NCBI RefSeq assembly: GCF_000702445.1
Contig: NZ_JNIF01000003.1
Coordinates: 744,001 to 808,000 of the forward strand
DNA: 64,000 bases
Reading direction: 5' to 3'
Source: Bryobacter aggregatus MPL3
Lineage (GTDB): Bacteria > Acidobacteriota > Terriglobia > Bryobacterales > Bryobacteraceae
How positions within the stretch are numbered: position 1 is the first letter of the stretch; each line of letters starts with the position of its first letter. The notes beneath the pieces are model-generated. The model made no database searches. It saw only the letters and a list, made by a program, of their open reading frames with translations, and was not told the origin of the DNA. The position numbers were made by a program, and so were the translations under genes. Shown here piece after piece: positions 42,328-51,047 of this stretch.

Positions 42328-43346
42328 TGACACGCCGAGCTTTCTCCGCCATGCCCCTCCTCAGTAGCGCCTTCGCCGCCCCTTCCGACATCCGTCTGGG
42401 CATTGACTTGTTCAGTGTCCGCAGCCAGGGCTGGACCGCCTTTGAACATCTCGACTACGCCTCCCGGCTTGGCGCGAAAGTCGTTCATTTCTCTGAAATT
42501 CGCTTTCTCGGCTCGCTCGAGGATGAGCATGTCCAGAAGGTTGCCGCACACGCCAAGCGGCTGGGCATTGAACTGGAGATCGGGATGCGCTCCATCTGTC
42601 CCACCTCCACGCTCTTTGATCCCAAGCAAGGCACCGCGGAGGAACAGCTCCGCCGGGTGATCCGCGCGGCCAAGCTCTGTGACTCCCGTCTGGTGCGTTG
42701 CTTCCTGGGGTCGTCTCTCGATCGCGCCAGTGCCGTCCCCCTCAGCGCTCACATCGAGAACACGGCAAAGACCCTCCGGGCAGTCAAGAGCTTCGCGGTC
42801 GATCAGAACATCAAGGTCGCTGTCGAAAATCACTCCGGCGACATGCAGGCCCGCGAACTGAAGAGCCTGATCGAGTTGGCCGGCAAGGATTTTGTAGGCG
42901 CCGTCATCGATAGTGGCAATCCGGTCTGGGCGCTCGAAGATCCTCATCTCACGCTCGAAACACTCGCGCCCCACATTCTCACCAGCCATGTCCGGGACTC
43001 TTATCTTTGGAAGACGCCTCTTGGCGTCGCCGTCCAATGGACGCCCATGGGCCGGGGCAATGTCGACATCGCAGGCTGGGTAAACCGCTACCGGCAGCTT
43101 TGCCCGGGCAAGACGCTCTCGATGGAGATCATTGTCACCGGCGCCCGCAAGTTCCAGGTATTTGAGACCAAGTTCTGGGACGCCTATCGCGACACCCCTG
43201 CATGGGAATTCTCCCGCTTCCTCGCCTTAGCGGAAAAGGGGACCGAGCAACCTGACCCGCCCAAGCTCGACAAGGAAGCCGCCCTCCTCAAAGAGCGTCA
43301 GGATCTTGAGTCCAGCATGGAATTCACCCGGAAACTCATCGCATGA
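42327..43346 (+). CDS. Sugar phosphate isomerase/epimerase-like TIM-barrel protein with Tat-like signal
   Basis: 339 residues. The N-terminus MTRRAFSAMPLLSSAFA has twin arginines and a hydrophobic stretch, suggesting Tat export. The rest reads as an AP-endonuclease-2-like TIM barrel: RLGIDLFSVRSQGW at the start, VAVENHSGD and AVIDSGNPVWALEDP for metal-ligand Glu/Asp positions, HVRDSYLW for His, and SMEIIVTG late. Family members isomerise or epimerise sugars using a divalent metal. Exported members are common in Acidobacteriota and Planctomycetota. It is coupled to its neighbours on both sides (TAATG; ATGA). Confidence 0.88.
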   Translation: MTRRAFSAMPLLSSAFAAPSDIRLGIDLFSVRSQGWTAFEHLDYASRLGAKVVHFSEIRFLGSLEDEHVQKVAAHAKRLGIELEIGMRSICPTSTLFDPKQGTAEEQLRRVIRAAKLCDSRLVRCFLGSSLDRASAVPLSAHIENTAKTLRAVKSFAVDQNIKVAVENHSGDMQARELKSLIELAGKDFVGAVIDSGNPVWALEDPHLTLETLAPHILTSHVRDSYLWKTPLGVAVQWTPMGRGNVDIAGWVNRYRQLCPGKTLSMEIIVTGARKFQVFETKFWDAYRDTPAWEFSRFLALAEKGTEQPDPPKLDKEAALLKERQDLESSMEFTRKLIA

Positions 43347-44248
43347 GAATCTTAAGCTTCGTCCTTCTGGTAGCAGCACTCCAAGCGGCAATCGTCGCCG
43401 ACGTGCGCGCACTCCTGGCCCGTCAGGATTTCCCCGCAGCCGAGAAGCTGATTGAAACCCAGCGCGCCGGCGGAGCATGGACTCCGGAATTGCTCGAAGC
43501 GCAATCCTGGCTGGGCCGGGGGGCGCTGGCAGCCAAGCACTACGACAAGGCCATCGCCTATGCCAAGGGCACTCGCAAGCTGGCGCTTGACCTACTCAAA
43601 ACACGCAAGCTCGACGATGAGGCGCGCTTGCCTACCGCACTGGGCGCCACCATTGAGGTGGAAGGACAGGCACTCGCAGCCAAGGGGCATTTGCATGACG
43701 CACTGTCATTCCTCAACAGCGAGTTGCAACGCTACCACGCGACGTCGATCCGGACCAGAATCCAGAAGAACATCAATCTCCTGTCCCTGGTTGGCAAGCC
43801 GGCTCCGGCGCTGGATCTCCAGGTGGCAGTCGGCAAGAATCCCACGAAAAGCATTGCGCAATTCAAAGGCAAGCCCGTGCTGCTTTTCTTCTGGGCGCAC
43901 TGGTGTGCAGACTGCAAGGCACAAGCCCCGATCCTCGCCGAACTTGCGCGGACCTATGCCTCCAAGGGGCTCACCATCATTGGCCCCACACAATACTACG
44001 GCTACGCCGCAGGCGGCGAAGACGCAACAAAACCCGAGGAGAGAACGTATATTGCCTCGATCTACGATCGATACTACGCTTCCATCCCGGGCATGAGCGC
44101 CCCTCTCAGCGAGGAGAACTTTCGCGTCTACGGCGCCTCGACAACGCCGACCCTGGTGCTGATCGATCGCGCCGGAATCGTCCGCCTCTACCATCCCGGC
44201 TCGATGTCCAAAGAGGAACTCAGCGCTCAGATCGAGCGACTGCGCTAG
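43343..44248 (+). CDS. TlpA-like exported thioredoxin-fold protein
   Basis: 301 residues with a signal peptide (MRILSFVLLVAALQAAIVA). A helical, TPR-like N-terminal half (about 20-150; LLARQDFPAAEKLIE, AAKHYDKAIAYAKG) precedes a thioredoxin domain with the redox motif WAHWCADCKAQ at about residue 190 and the cis-Pro loop STTPTLVLIDRAG. It probably acts in periplasmic disulfide exchange. It overlaps the upstream gene by ATGA. Its TAG stop is shared in a CTAG with the convergent protease-like gene. Confidence 0.9.
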   Translation: MRILSFVLLVAALQAAIVADVRALLARQDFPAAEKLIETQRAGGAWTPELLEAQSWLGRGALAAKHYDKAIAYAKGTRKLALDLLKTRKLDDEARLPTALGATIEVEGQALAAKGHLHDALSFLNSELQRYHATSIRTRIQKNINLLSLVGKPAPALDLQVAVGKNPTKSIAQFKGKPVLLFFWAHWCADCKAQAPILAELARTYASKGLTIIGPTQYYGYAAGGEDATKPEERTYIASIYDRYYASIPGMSAPLSEENFRVYGASTTPTLVLIDRAGIVRLYHPGSMSKEELSAQIERLR

Positions 44249-44778
44249 TCGTCACAAATCCGGAGGAAGATGTCCTTCTCCGTGAGAGGGAACATGCGTG
44301 GATACCACGCCGCCAGGAAGCCGGCGTCGGCAGACCGGTCATAGAGTGGATCGCAAACCACCGCGTTCACCGACCACTTGGCAAACTCATTGAGCGGGAT
44401 ATCCGACGGCCGGTTCAACACGACAAAGGCGTGATTCCACCCTCCACGAAAGACACCAAAGTATTCAATGGGAGTCACCTGCTTGCGCGCCAGAAACTTA
44501 AAGGCAACGGCAGACAGTTCGCTGCAGTTCCCCGTGTTGCTGTCCTTGGCCAGAGCTGCCATCTCGTGGATGTAACGAACCGGGTCAAAGGGGCCCTTAT
44601 ACTTCTCCGAACGCTCATTGCCCAGGCTCTGGGACTTCAAGCGAGCCGCAAACTTCTGAGGGATATTGAGCGGGTCTCGAATCCATCCTCCGGCGGTGTT
44701 TAAGCCTCGATAGCGAACGACTGATCTCACTTCCGAAAGGGCGCCTTTAGCCATCGCCCGGTACTCGTGTAGCTGCAT
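44245..44778 (-). CDS. Small protein with transglutaminase/papain-like Cys-His-Asp pattern
   Basis: 177 residues with no signal peptide. AAGGAGAG lies 3-4 bases before the ATG. Ordered motifs suggest a cysteine-protease-like fold: Cys in DSNTGNCSELSAVAFKFL (about residue 85), His in GGWNHAFVVLN (about 115) and Asp in NAVVCDPLYDR (about 142). This spacing resembles the transglutaminase-like/papain-like clan, but no close family is recognised. The N-terminal ~80 residues are mostly helical with a Pro/Arg-rich turn. It lies 60 bp downstream of dnaB on the same strand and tail-to-tail with the TlpA-like gene. Confidence 0.7.
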   Translation of the reverse strand: MQLHEYRAMAKGALSEVRSVVRYRGLNTAGGWIRDPLNIPQKFAARLKSQSLGNERSEKYKGPFDPVRYIHEMAALAKDSNTGNCSELSAVAFKFLARKQVTPIEYFGVFRGGWNHAFVVLNRPSDIPLNEFAKWSVNAVVCDPLYDRSADAGFLAAWYPRMFPLTEKDIFLRICDD

Positions 44779-44838
44779 TTCTCTCCTTCGTTTCTCTATT
44801 TAGAAACGCGCGGAAATCGCCGCTAGAGGATCGAAGGG

Positions 44839-46224
44839 CTACACATAATCATCGGAACCGCCACCACCGCCATCACCCATCCCCGGTTCATCGGCGAGAT
44901 TGCCGAATTTTGTGAACTTGTGCATGAAGGCAAGATCGACTTTTCCGATCGGACCGTTACGTTGCTTGGAAATGATGAGCTCGGCGCGTCCCTTAATATC
45001 TTCGCGATCAGGTTTGTACACTTCCTCACGAAACAGGAAGCACACCATGTCGGCGTCCTGCTCGATCGAACCCGATTCGCGCAAATCGCTCAACTGCGGA
45101 CGGTGGTCGCCGGGACGTGTTTCCGGCGCACGGCTCAACTGACTCAGAGCCAGAATCGGAACACGCAGTTCCTTACTGAGCAACTTCATGCCGCGCGAGA
45201 TCGAGCTGACTTCCTGCGTACGGCTATCGTGCGAGCCGCGAGCCTGCATGAGTTGCAGGTAGTCGATGACGACAAGCCCAAGGCCACGCTCGGCCTGCAC
45301 GCGGCGTAGCTTCGCGTGGATGTCCATCATGTTGATGCCCGGCGAATCGTCGAGATAAAGCGGAGCATCCATCAAATCCGTCGCCGCCACCGCAAGCTGA
45401 CGCCGCTCATCATCGCCCAGAAAGCCGGTGCGGAAGCGATGCTGGTCCACGCGCGCCGCGGCGCAAACCATACGAGTGAGCAGGCTCTCTTTTGACATTT
45501 CGAGCGAGAACACCGCCACCGCCTTGTTCACCTTCGGCCCGCAGACATGCTGCGCAATGTTCAGCGCAAAGGCGGTCTTGCCCATGGCGGGGCGCGCGGC
45601 CAGAATGATCAGTTCGCCTTCACGAAAGCCGCCTGTCATCTCGTCCAGCTTCGTAAAGCCGGTCGAGACGCCCTTAATGCGATTGCTGGGATCGAGAAAT
45701 TGATCGAGACCAATCTCGTCGATGATCTCGGTTGGCGTAGCCAGCGTGTTCTTGCCACGCGCCGCGCCGACATTGAGGAAGGACTCTTCGGCCTCGGCGA
45801 GAATGTGATTCGCCTCGTCGACGCCCAAGAAAGCCTTGTCCATCACGCTCTGCGCGGTGAAGATGATCTTGCGCAGCGTCGACTTCTCGCGGACGATTTT
45901 GACGTAGCCAAAGACGTTGAGCAGTTGCGGCAGCCCTTCGTCCAGGCTCATCAGGTAGCTCAGGCCGCCTGCGCCTTCCAGCTCCGAATGGCGCATCAGC
46001 TCGTTGGCCAGCGCAATGCGATCGATGTGCTCGCCGCGCTCGGCCAATTCGCTCATGCGCTGGAAGATGCGGCGGTGTGACTCGAGACTGAAGTCTTCTG
46101 CCGTCAGTTCGCCACCCACCAGCGGAAACTGAGCGGGGTCCACCAGGACGGCGCCGAGCGTCAAGCGCTCGGCCTCAAGATTTGCGGGTAGGCCTTTCTG
46201 GAAGGCGATGTCAGCTACATTCAT
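44839..46224 (-). CDS. dnaB: Replicative DNA helicase DnaB
   Basis: 461 residues, a normal length. The N-terminal helical domain starts at LPANLEAERLTLGAVLVDP. The RecA-like motor has the Walker A ILAARPAMGKTAFALN, VFSLEMSKESLLTRM, the Walker B region LGLVVIDYLQLMQ, and SRGMKLLSKELRVPILALSQLSR. The C-terminal arm carries RGRAELIISKQRNGP. The tail is acidic and Gly-rich. It unwinds DNA at the replication fork. A DnaA-box-like sequence lies about 45 bp upstream. Confidence 0.97.
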   Translation of the reverse strand: MNVADIAFQKGLPANLEAERLTLGAVLVDPAQFPLVGGELTAEDFSLESHRRIFQRMSELAERGEHIDRIALANELMRHSELEGAGGLSYLMSLDEGLPQLLNVFGYVKIVREKSTLRKIIFTAQSVMDKAFLGVDEANHILAEAEESFLNVGAARGKNTLATPTEIIDEIGLDQFLDPSNRIKGVSTGFTKLDEMTGGFREGELIILAARPAMGKTAFALNIAQHVCGPKVNKAVAVFSLEMSKESLLTRMVCAAARVDQHRFRTGFLGDDERRQLAVAATDLMDAPLYLDDSPGINMMDIHAKLRRVQAERGLGLVVIDYLQLMQARGSHDSRTQEVSSISRGMKLLSKELRVPILALSQLSRAPETRPGDHRPQLSDLRESGSIEQDADMVCFLFREEVYKPDREDIKGRAELIISKQRNGPIGKVDLAFMHKFTKFGNLADEPGMGDGGGGGSDDYV

Positions 46225-46265
46225 CGCGTACAGCCATAGTTTGGCACTCCCCCGCGTGGAGAAGC

Positions 46266-46274
46266 TGTGGAAAA
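46266..46274 (-). promoter_or_regulatory. DnaA-box-like site upstream of dnaB
   Basis: TTTTCCACA on the minus strand fits the relaxed DnaA box TTWTNCACA. It is a single site between the RND-TolC gene and dnaB; one 9-mer can occur by chance. Confidence 0.35.
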
Positions 46275-46292
46275 CATGTGATGATCCTGTGA

Positions 46293-49200
46293 TTACTGCA
46301 AGGAAATCTGATGGGTCTCGAGCGTGGCTCCCAGCGCCTGTTCGAGACGGGCAATCGCCTTATTGAAATCGAGCCTTGCCACCAAGCCGCGGCGTTGCGA
46401 ATCGGCATATTCGTTCTGGCGCGTCAGCACTAAGAAGTTTGTGCTTTCACCTGTTTCAAACAGCCGCTGTTCGCTGTCCAGTTTCTCCTTGGCCGCGCTG
46501 GCGCTGGCTTCGGCTGCGACAATCCGCTGTTCCGCCGTTCGCAAGAACTGCAGCGAATTGCGAACCTCCGCCTCCACCTGCTGCTCGCTGCGCGTCCGTT
46601 GCAGAACCAGTGTGCGATCCGTCAGATTGGTCTGCACCAGATTCTCCTTGGCCGCACGATTGCGCAGGGTCCAGTCCACCTGAATCCCGGCTTGCCAACT
46701 TGTATAGTTGTTGCCAAACAGATTATTGAGCGTGGTGCCGTAGCCGCCGATGAAGCTGCCCGGCACACTACTTCCGATGGCTGCAGGCAGCGGCTCGAGT
46801 CCGGCAAGCTGCGAAAGCTTGTTGATTCTGTCCAACTGTGCGGCCCCGGACGAGGTGAACGGATTGGGTGCATTGTTCACCACACCGGCAAGACCCGTGC
46901 TGAGATACCCCCCCGTCAGATTCACCGCGGGCAGCAGTTGATTGCGGGCCAGATCCTTCTGGTACTCGTTCGACTCGAGACGCAGCCGCAGATTCTTCAG
47001 TTCCGGACGGCGCTGGATGGCGTCCCGCACAGCGGTCTTCAGATCATCCACCGCCGGAGGCGCGAGACTACGCGTTTCAATCGGGATGATCTCGTCATCC
47101 CAGATCGACTGATCGCGGCCACCAGCCAGCAGGCTCTTCAGATTGTTCTCGACCTCGGTGAGAAAGCCGATGCTGGCGTAATAAGTGTCCTGGCGGCGCT
47201 CCATTTCGGCAAGCGCAGCCGAGAGTTCCACTGGCGCAAGAGTGCCCGCGTCGATCTGGCGCTTGCTTCTCTCATACTGATCTTTGGCCAGGTCGACACT
47301 CTGCTTCTGGACATTGATGTCTTCCCGCGCCGCCACCAGATCCCAATAGGCCTGCGTCACCAGCGTCACCACATTGATCACGCGCAGTTCATAATCCACA
47401 TCGCTGATATCCACCTGCTTGCGGCGGACGCGAATCAGATTCCGGTCATTGTCAATCTTTCTGCCACGCAACAAGGGCTGCGTCAGGGTCAGCGAAAGGC
47501 TCGACTGCAGATAAGGATTCAAGCCCGTAAATGGGTTCGTTGTGTTGATCCGGCTATTGTTGAAGGCCGCATCAAAGCGAGTGCCATTCCAGGGGAGGCG
47601 CTGGGTGGCGCCGAAGTTATTCGTAAAGTTCCGATCGACCAGACGTCCATCGGCAGCTTGCAGCACACTCGATGTGGGCGTGACATTATAGTTGAACGCC
47701 GGTTTGTAGCCGAGCGTAAAATCCCAGACGCCGAAGGTCTGGCGATACTGGCTGCGGGCAATCACCGTGTTCGTCTTCTCGAGTTGGATCTCGAGATTGT
47801 TCTGCATGGCCATCTCGATGGCGTCCTTTAACATCAGCTTCTTCTGCCCGGCGCTCACACCCACGCGGGCCGGAGTTTCCGCAGCAAAACCAACCGATGC
47901 GAACAGCACTAAACTCAGCAGACTCGCAAAGACTTCCTTCGCCGCGCGACGCTTGAAGATTCGATTCAGGCGCGAGAACAGATGCCAGTTTGACATATCA
48001 TCGAACAGCGAATAGACCACCGGCGTCACCAGCAAGCTGAGCAGCAGACACATGGTCTGCCCCCCGATGACGACGATCGCGACCGTACGGCGAGTGCCGG
48101 CGCCCGCGCCGCCGCCAAAGGCAAGCGGCAACATACCGGCAACGAGCGCGGCAGTAGTCATCAGAATCGGGCGGAGACGGTCTTCGCAACCCTTCAGAAT
48201 CGCCTGGGCCCGAGGGAGCCCTTCCTCTCGCAGACGCTTGATATGGTCCACCTGTAGAATCGAATTCTTCTTCACGATTCCGAAGAGCACCAGGATTCCG
48301 ACTGAGGTGTAGATGATGTTGTAGTTCTCATTGGCCAGCTTCAAGCTCAAGAGCGCGAAGGGCACGCTGAGCGGCAGGCTGAGCAGGATCGTAATCGGGT
48401 CAAGGAAGCTTTCAAACTGCGCCGCCAGAATCATGTACATGAAGATGAAGCAGAGCAGGAAGGCGCCGATGAAGCTGACCCCCGCCTTGCCAAACTCCTT
48501 ACTGCGGCCCACCGTACCGGTGGCGTATTGCGGCGGCATGTTCAGATCGTTGACAATCTTCTGCGTCGCTGCCAGCGCGTCTGACAAGGACCCACCCTTG
48601 GCAATGTTCGCCTGGATCATGATCTGCCGCTGCCGGTTGTAGCGGTCAATGGCCGTGGGGCCGGTCGCGTCAATCAGACTGGCCACGTTCGACACTGGCA
48701 CATTGCCCAAGGTGGTCGAAGGGACAAACAGCCGGTTCAACGCTTGCGGCGAATTGCGGAAGTTCTTATCGACGCGCAGTTGGACGTCATAGCGATCGTC
48801 CCCCTCGCGATAGGTGGTCACCTGGGAGTCCCCGGCAACCAGCGTGCGCAAAGCCGTGGCGATGCTGTTGACGCTGACGTTGAGGTCGGCAGCCTTGTCG
48901 CGATTGATGTCGACGCGCAGTTCCGGCTTGCCAGGCTCATAGGACATATCGAGATCAGCCACACCGGGCACTTCGGCCAGCTTCGTCATGATGGCGCGGG
49001 AGTAACGCTCCAACTGAGCGAGGTCCGGGCCCTGGACGTAATACTGCAGATCGCGATCGCTCGCGCCGCCCGAAATCAGGGCCGGCAACTGCACGCCCAC
49101 AATCATGTCCTTCGAGAAGGGCTTCATCATCGCACGCGTCTTTTCCATCAATTGCTGCTGGCTGAACTCACGCTTCTCGGGCGGCACCAGTTGCACGATG

Positions 49201-51038
49201 ATGCTGCCGCGATCGACGCGCTTCTGGATATCGGCGCCAATCGTGGTGAGCAGATACTTCAAGCCCGGGAGCTTCTTCAGTTCGCCTTCGACGCTATTCA
49301 TTGCATTGGTGGTGCCCTCGAGCGAGGAACCCGGAGCCGTTCTCACCGTCACCTCAAAGTAGCTCTGGTCATCGACGGGCAGGAAGTCCTTACCCATGCT
49401 CATGAACAGCGGTCCGGTGGTGTAGATGACCACGGCGGAAATGACGATGATCACCCAGCGGTGCGACATGCTCCAGTCGAGCAAACCCATGTAAGGCCGG
49501 GAGACCACCTTGAAGAGCAACCCTTCCTTGGTGCTGTTGTGGCCGGTATTTGGCTTCGTTTTGAGGAATTTGGCCGACAAGGCCGGCGTCAGCGTGAAGC
49601 TCACCAGCAGGCTGACCATGATTGCAAAAGCAGCGGTAAAGCCGAAGCTCGACATGAAGCGGCCGACGATGCCCGTCATGAGCGCCACCGGCATGAAGAC
49701 CACCGCAAGACTCAGCGTCGTCGCCAGCACGGCGAGACCAATCTCGCGCGTTCCTTCAATGGCTGCCTCCACCGGGCCCATGCCCTTCTCTTCCTGGAAG
49801 CGGAAGATATTCTCCAGCACGACGATCGCGTCGTCGATGACGATCCCCACCATCAACACCAGCGCCAACATCGAGATCTGGTTCAGCGTAAAGCCCATCA
49901 CGTACATCAGGGTGTAAGTGGAGATGATCGAGGTGGGAATGGCGAGCGCCGCGATCAGTGTCGCGCGCCAACTGCGGATAAACAACAGCACGACGATCGC
50001 GGCAAAAAGTCCACCCTCCACAAGATGCGCCTGCACCGCTTCAAAGGCGCCCTTGATGAAGTCGCTCTGGTCGCGTGAGTAATTGATCTCGAGGTCCCGA
50101 GGAATGAGCCCCGATGTCTGTAAGCCGCCGATGCGCTCCTTAATCACGCTAATCACGTCGAGCGTGTTGGTTCCGGCTTGTTTGCGCACTTCGAGCACCA
50201 CCGCAGCCACGCCGTTGAGGCGGGCCAGCGAACGGGGCTCTTCGACACCATCGACAATCCGGCCCACATCGCGCACGCGAATCGGTGCACCATTCAGCGT
50301 GCCGATGATGATGTTGGCGAATTCTTCGGGACGCAGCAGGCGTCCGAGGGTTCGCAGACTCACTTCCCGAGCGCCCTGATCGACACGGCCCCCCGGAACT
50401 TCCACATTCTGCGCCGCCAACGCAGCACGAATCTGGTCGACGTTCAGGTTGTAGCTGTACAGCTTTTCGCCATCGAGGATCACCTGGATCTGGCGGGTGC
50501 GGTCACCGACAAAGCGGACTTCGCCGACGCCGTTCAAGCTTTCGATATTCTTCTTGATCAGGTCGTCCACCAGCTTGGTGGTCTCGCGGATCTCACGCGG
50601 CGAACTCACCACCACGCTGATCACGGGCGAGGCATCGGTCGCCACCTTCTGGATCACGGGTTGCTTGGCGTCCCGGGGCAATTGGTTCAGCACCTGATTG
50701 ACCTTGTCGCGCACTTCCTGGGCCGCCACTTCGCCATCTTTCTCGAGGGTGAACTGGATCGAAACCAGCGAGTTGCCTTCGCTCGAGGTCGAGCGCAGTT
50801 CATCGATGCCGGAGATGGTATTGACCGCCTCCTCAATGCGTTTGGTGACCTGGCTTTCCACTTCTTCGGGAGCCGCGCCCGGCAACTGGGTGGTCACCGT
50901 CACAAAGGGGAATTCCACCTTCGGGAAGAAGTCCACACCGAGCTTCATGTAGGAAGCAGCACCCAACACCACCAGGGCCAGAATCAGCATGGTGGCAAAG
51001 ACAGGGCGTTTGATACAAATTTCAGCGAGTTTCTGCAT
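46293..51038 (-). CDS. RND efflux pump (HAE1 type) fused to a TolC-like outer-membrane channel
   Basis: 1581 residues in one uninterrupted frame. Residues 1 to about 1015 are a complete RND permease of the AcrB/HAE1 type: start IKRPVFATMLILALVVLG, proton-relay aspartates in GIVIDDAIVVLENI, the TM10 Lys segment FGIVKKNSILQVDH, and the final TM12 near LLSLLVTPVVYSLFDD. After a basic stretch (NRIFKRRAAK) comes a hydrophobic segment FASLLSLVLFASVGFAA followed by ETPA (about 1035-1054). This looks exactly like a signal peptide. Residues about 1060-1581 are a TolC-type outer-membrane efflux protein (LKDAIEMAMQNNLEIQLEK, VTLVTQAYWDLVAAREDI, then RSEQQVEAEVRNSLQFLRT). An internal ATG at 47996 could start a separate TolC chain but has no clear Shine-Dalgarno sequence. 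It lies third in the TetR operon. Confidence 0.95.
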   Translation of the reverse strand: MQKLAEICIKRPVFATMLILALVVLGAASYMKLGVDFFPKVEFPFVTVTTQLPGAAPEEVESQVTKRIEEAVNTISGIDELRSTSSEGNSLVSIQFTLEKDGEVAAQEVRDKVNQVLNQLPRDAKQPVIQKVATDASPVISVVVSSPREIRETTKLVDDLIKKNIESLNGVGEVRFVGDRTRQIQVILDGEKLYSYNLNVDQIRAALAAQNVEVPGGRVDQGAREVSLRTLGRLLRPEEFANIIIGTLNGAPIRVRDVGRIVDGVEEPRSLARLNGVAAVVLEVRKQAGTNTLDVISVIKERIGGLQTSGLIPRDLEINYSRDQSDFIKGAFEAVQAHLVEGGLFAAIVVLLFIRSWRATLIAALAIPTSIISTYTLMYVMGFTLNQISMLALVLMVGIVIDDAIVVLENIFRFQEEKGMGPVEAAIEGTREIGLAVLATTLSLAVVFMPVALMTGIVGRFMSSFGFTAAFAIMVSLLVSFTLTPALSAKFLKTKPNTGHNSTKEGLLFKVVSRPYMGLLDWSMSHRWVIIVISAVVIYTTGPLFMSMGKDFLPVDDQSYFEVTVRTAPGSSLEGTTNAMNSVEGELKKLPGLKYLLTTIGADIQKRVDRGSIIVQLVPPEKREFSQQQLMEKTRAMMKPFSKDMIVGVQLPALISGGASDRDLQYYVQGPDLAQLERYSRAIMTKLAEVPGVADLDMSYEPGKPELRVDINRDKAADLNVSVNSIATALRTLVAGDSQVTTYREGDDRYDVQLRVDKNFRNSPQALNRLFVPSTTLGNVPVSNVASLIDATGPTAIDRYNRQRQIMIQANIAKGGSLSDALAATQKIVNDLNMPPQYATGTVGRSKEFGKAGVSFIGAFLLCFIFMYMILAAQFESFLDPITILLSLPLSVPFALLSLKLANENYNIIYTSVGILVLFGIVKKNSILQVDHIKRLREEGLPRAQAILKGCEDRLRPILMTTAALVAGMLPLAFGGGAGAGTRRTVAIVVIGGQTMCLLLSLLVTPVVYSLFDDMSNWHLFSRLNRIFKRRAAKEVFASLLSLVLFASVGFAAETPARVGVSAGQKKLMLKDAIEMAMQNNLEIQLEKTNTVIARSQYRQTFGVWDFTLGYKPAFNYNVTPTSSVLQAADGRLVDRNFTNNFGATQRLPWNGTRFDAAFNNSRINTTNPFTGLNPYLQSSLSLTLTQPLLRGRKIDNDRNLIRVRRKQVDISDVDYELRVINVVTLVTQAYWDLVAAREDINVQKQSVDLAKDQYERSKRQIDAGTLAPVELSAALAEMERRQDTYYASIGFLTEVENNLKSLLAGGRDQSIWDDEIIPIETRSLAPPAVDDLKTAVRDAIQRRPELKNLRLRLESNEYQKDLARNQLLPAVNLTGGYLSTGLAGVVNNAPNPFTSSGAAQLDRINKLSQLAGLEPLPAAIGSSVPGSFIGGYGTTLNNLFGNNYTSWQAGIQVDWTLRNRAAKENLVQTNLTDRTLVLQRTRSEQQVEAEVRNSLQFLRTAEQRIVAAEASASAAKEKLDSEQRLFETGESTNFLVLTRQNEYADSQRRGLVARLDFNKAIARLEQALGATLETHQISLQ

Positions 51039-51047
51039 GGCTGTTCC

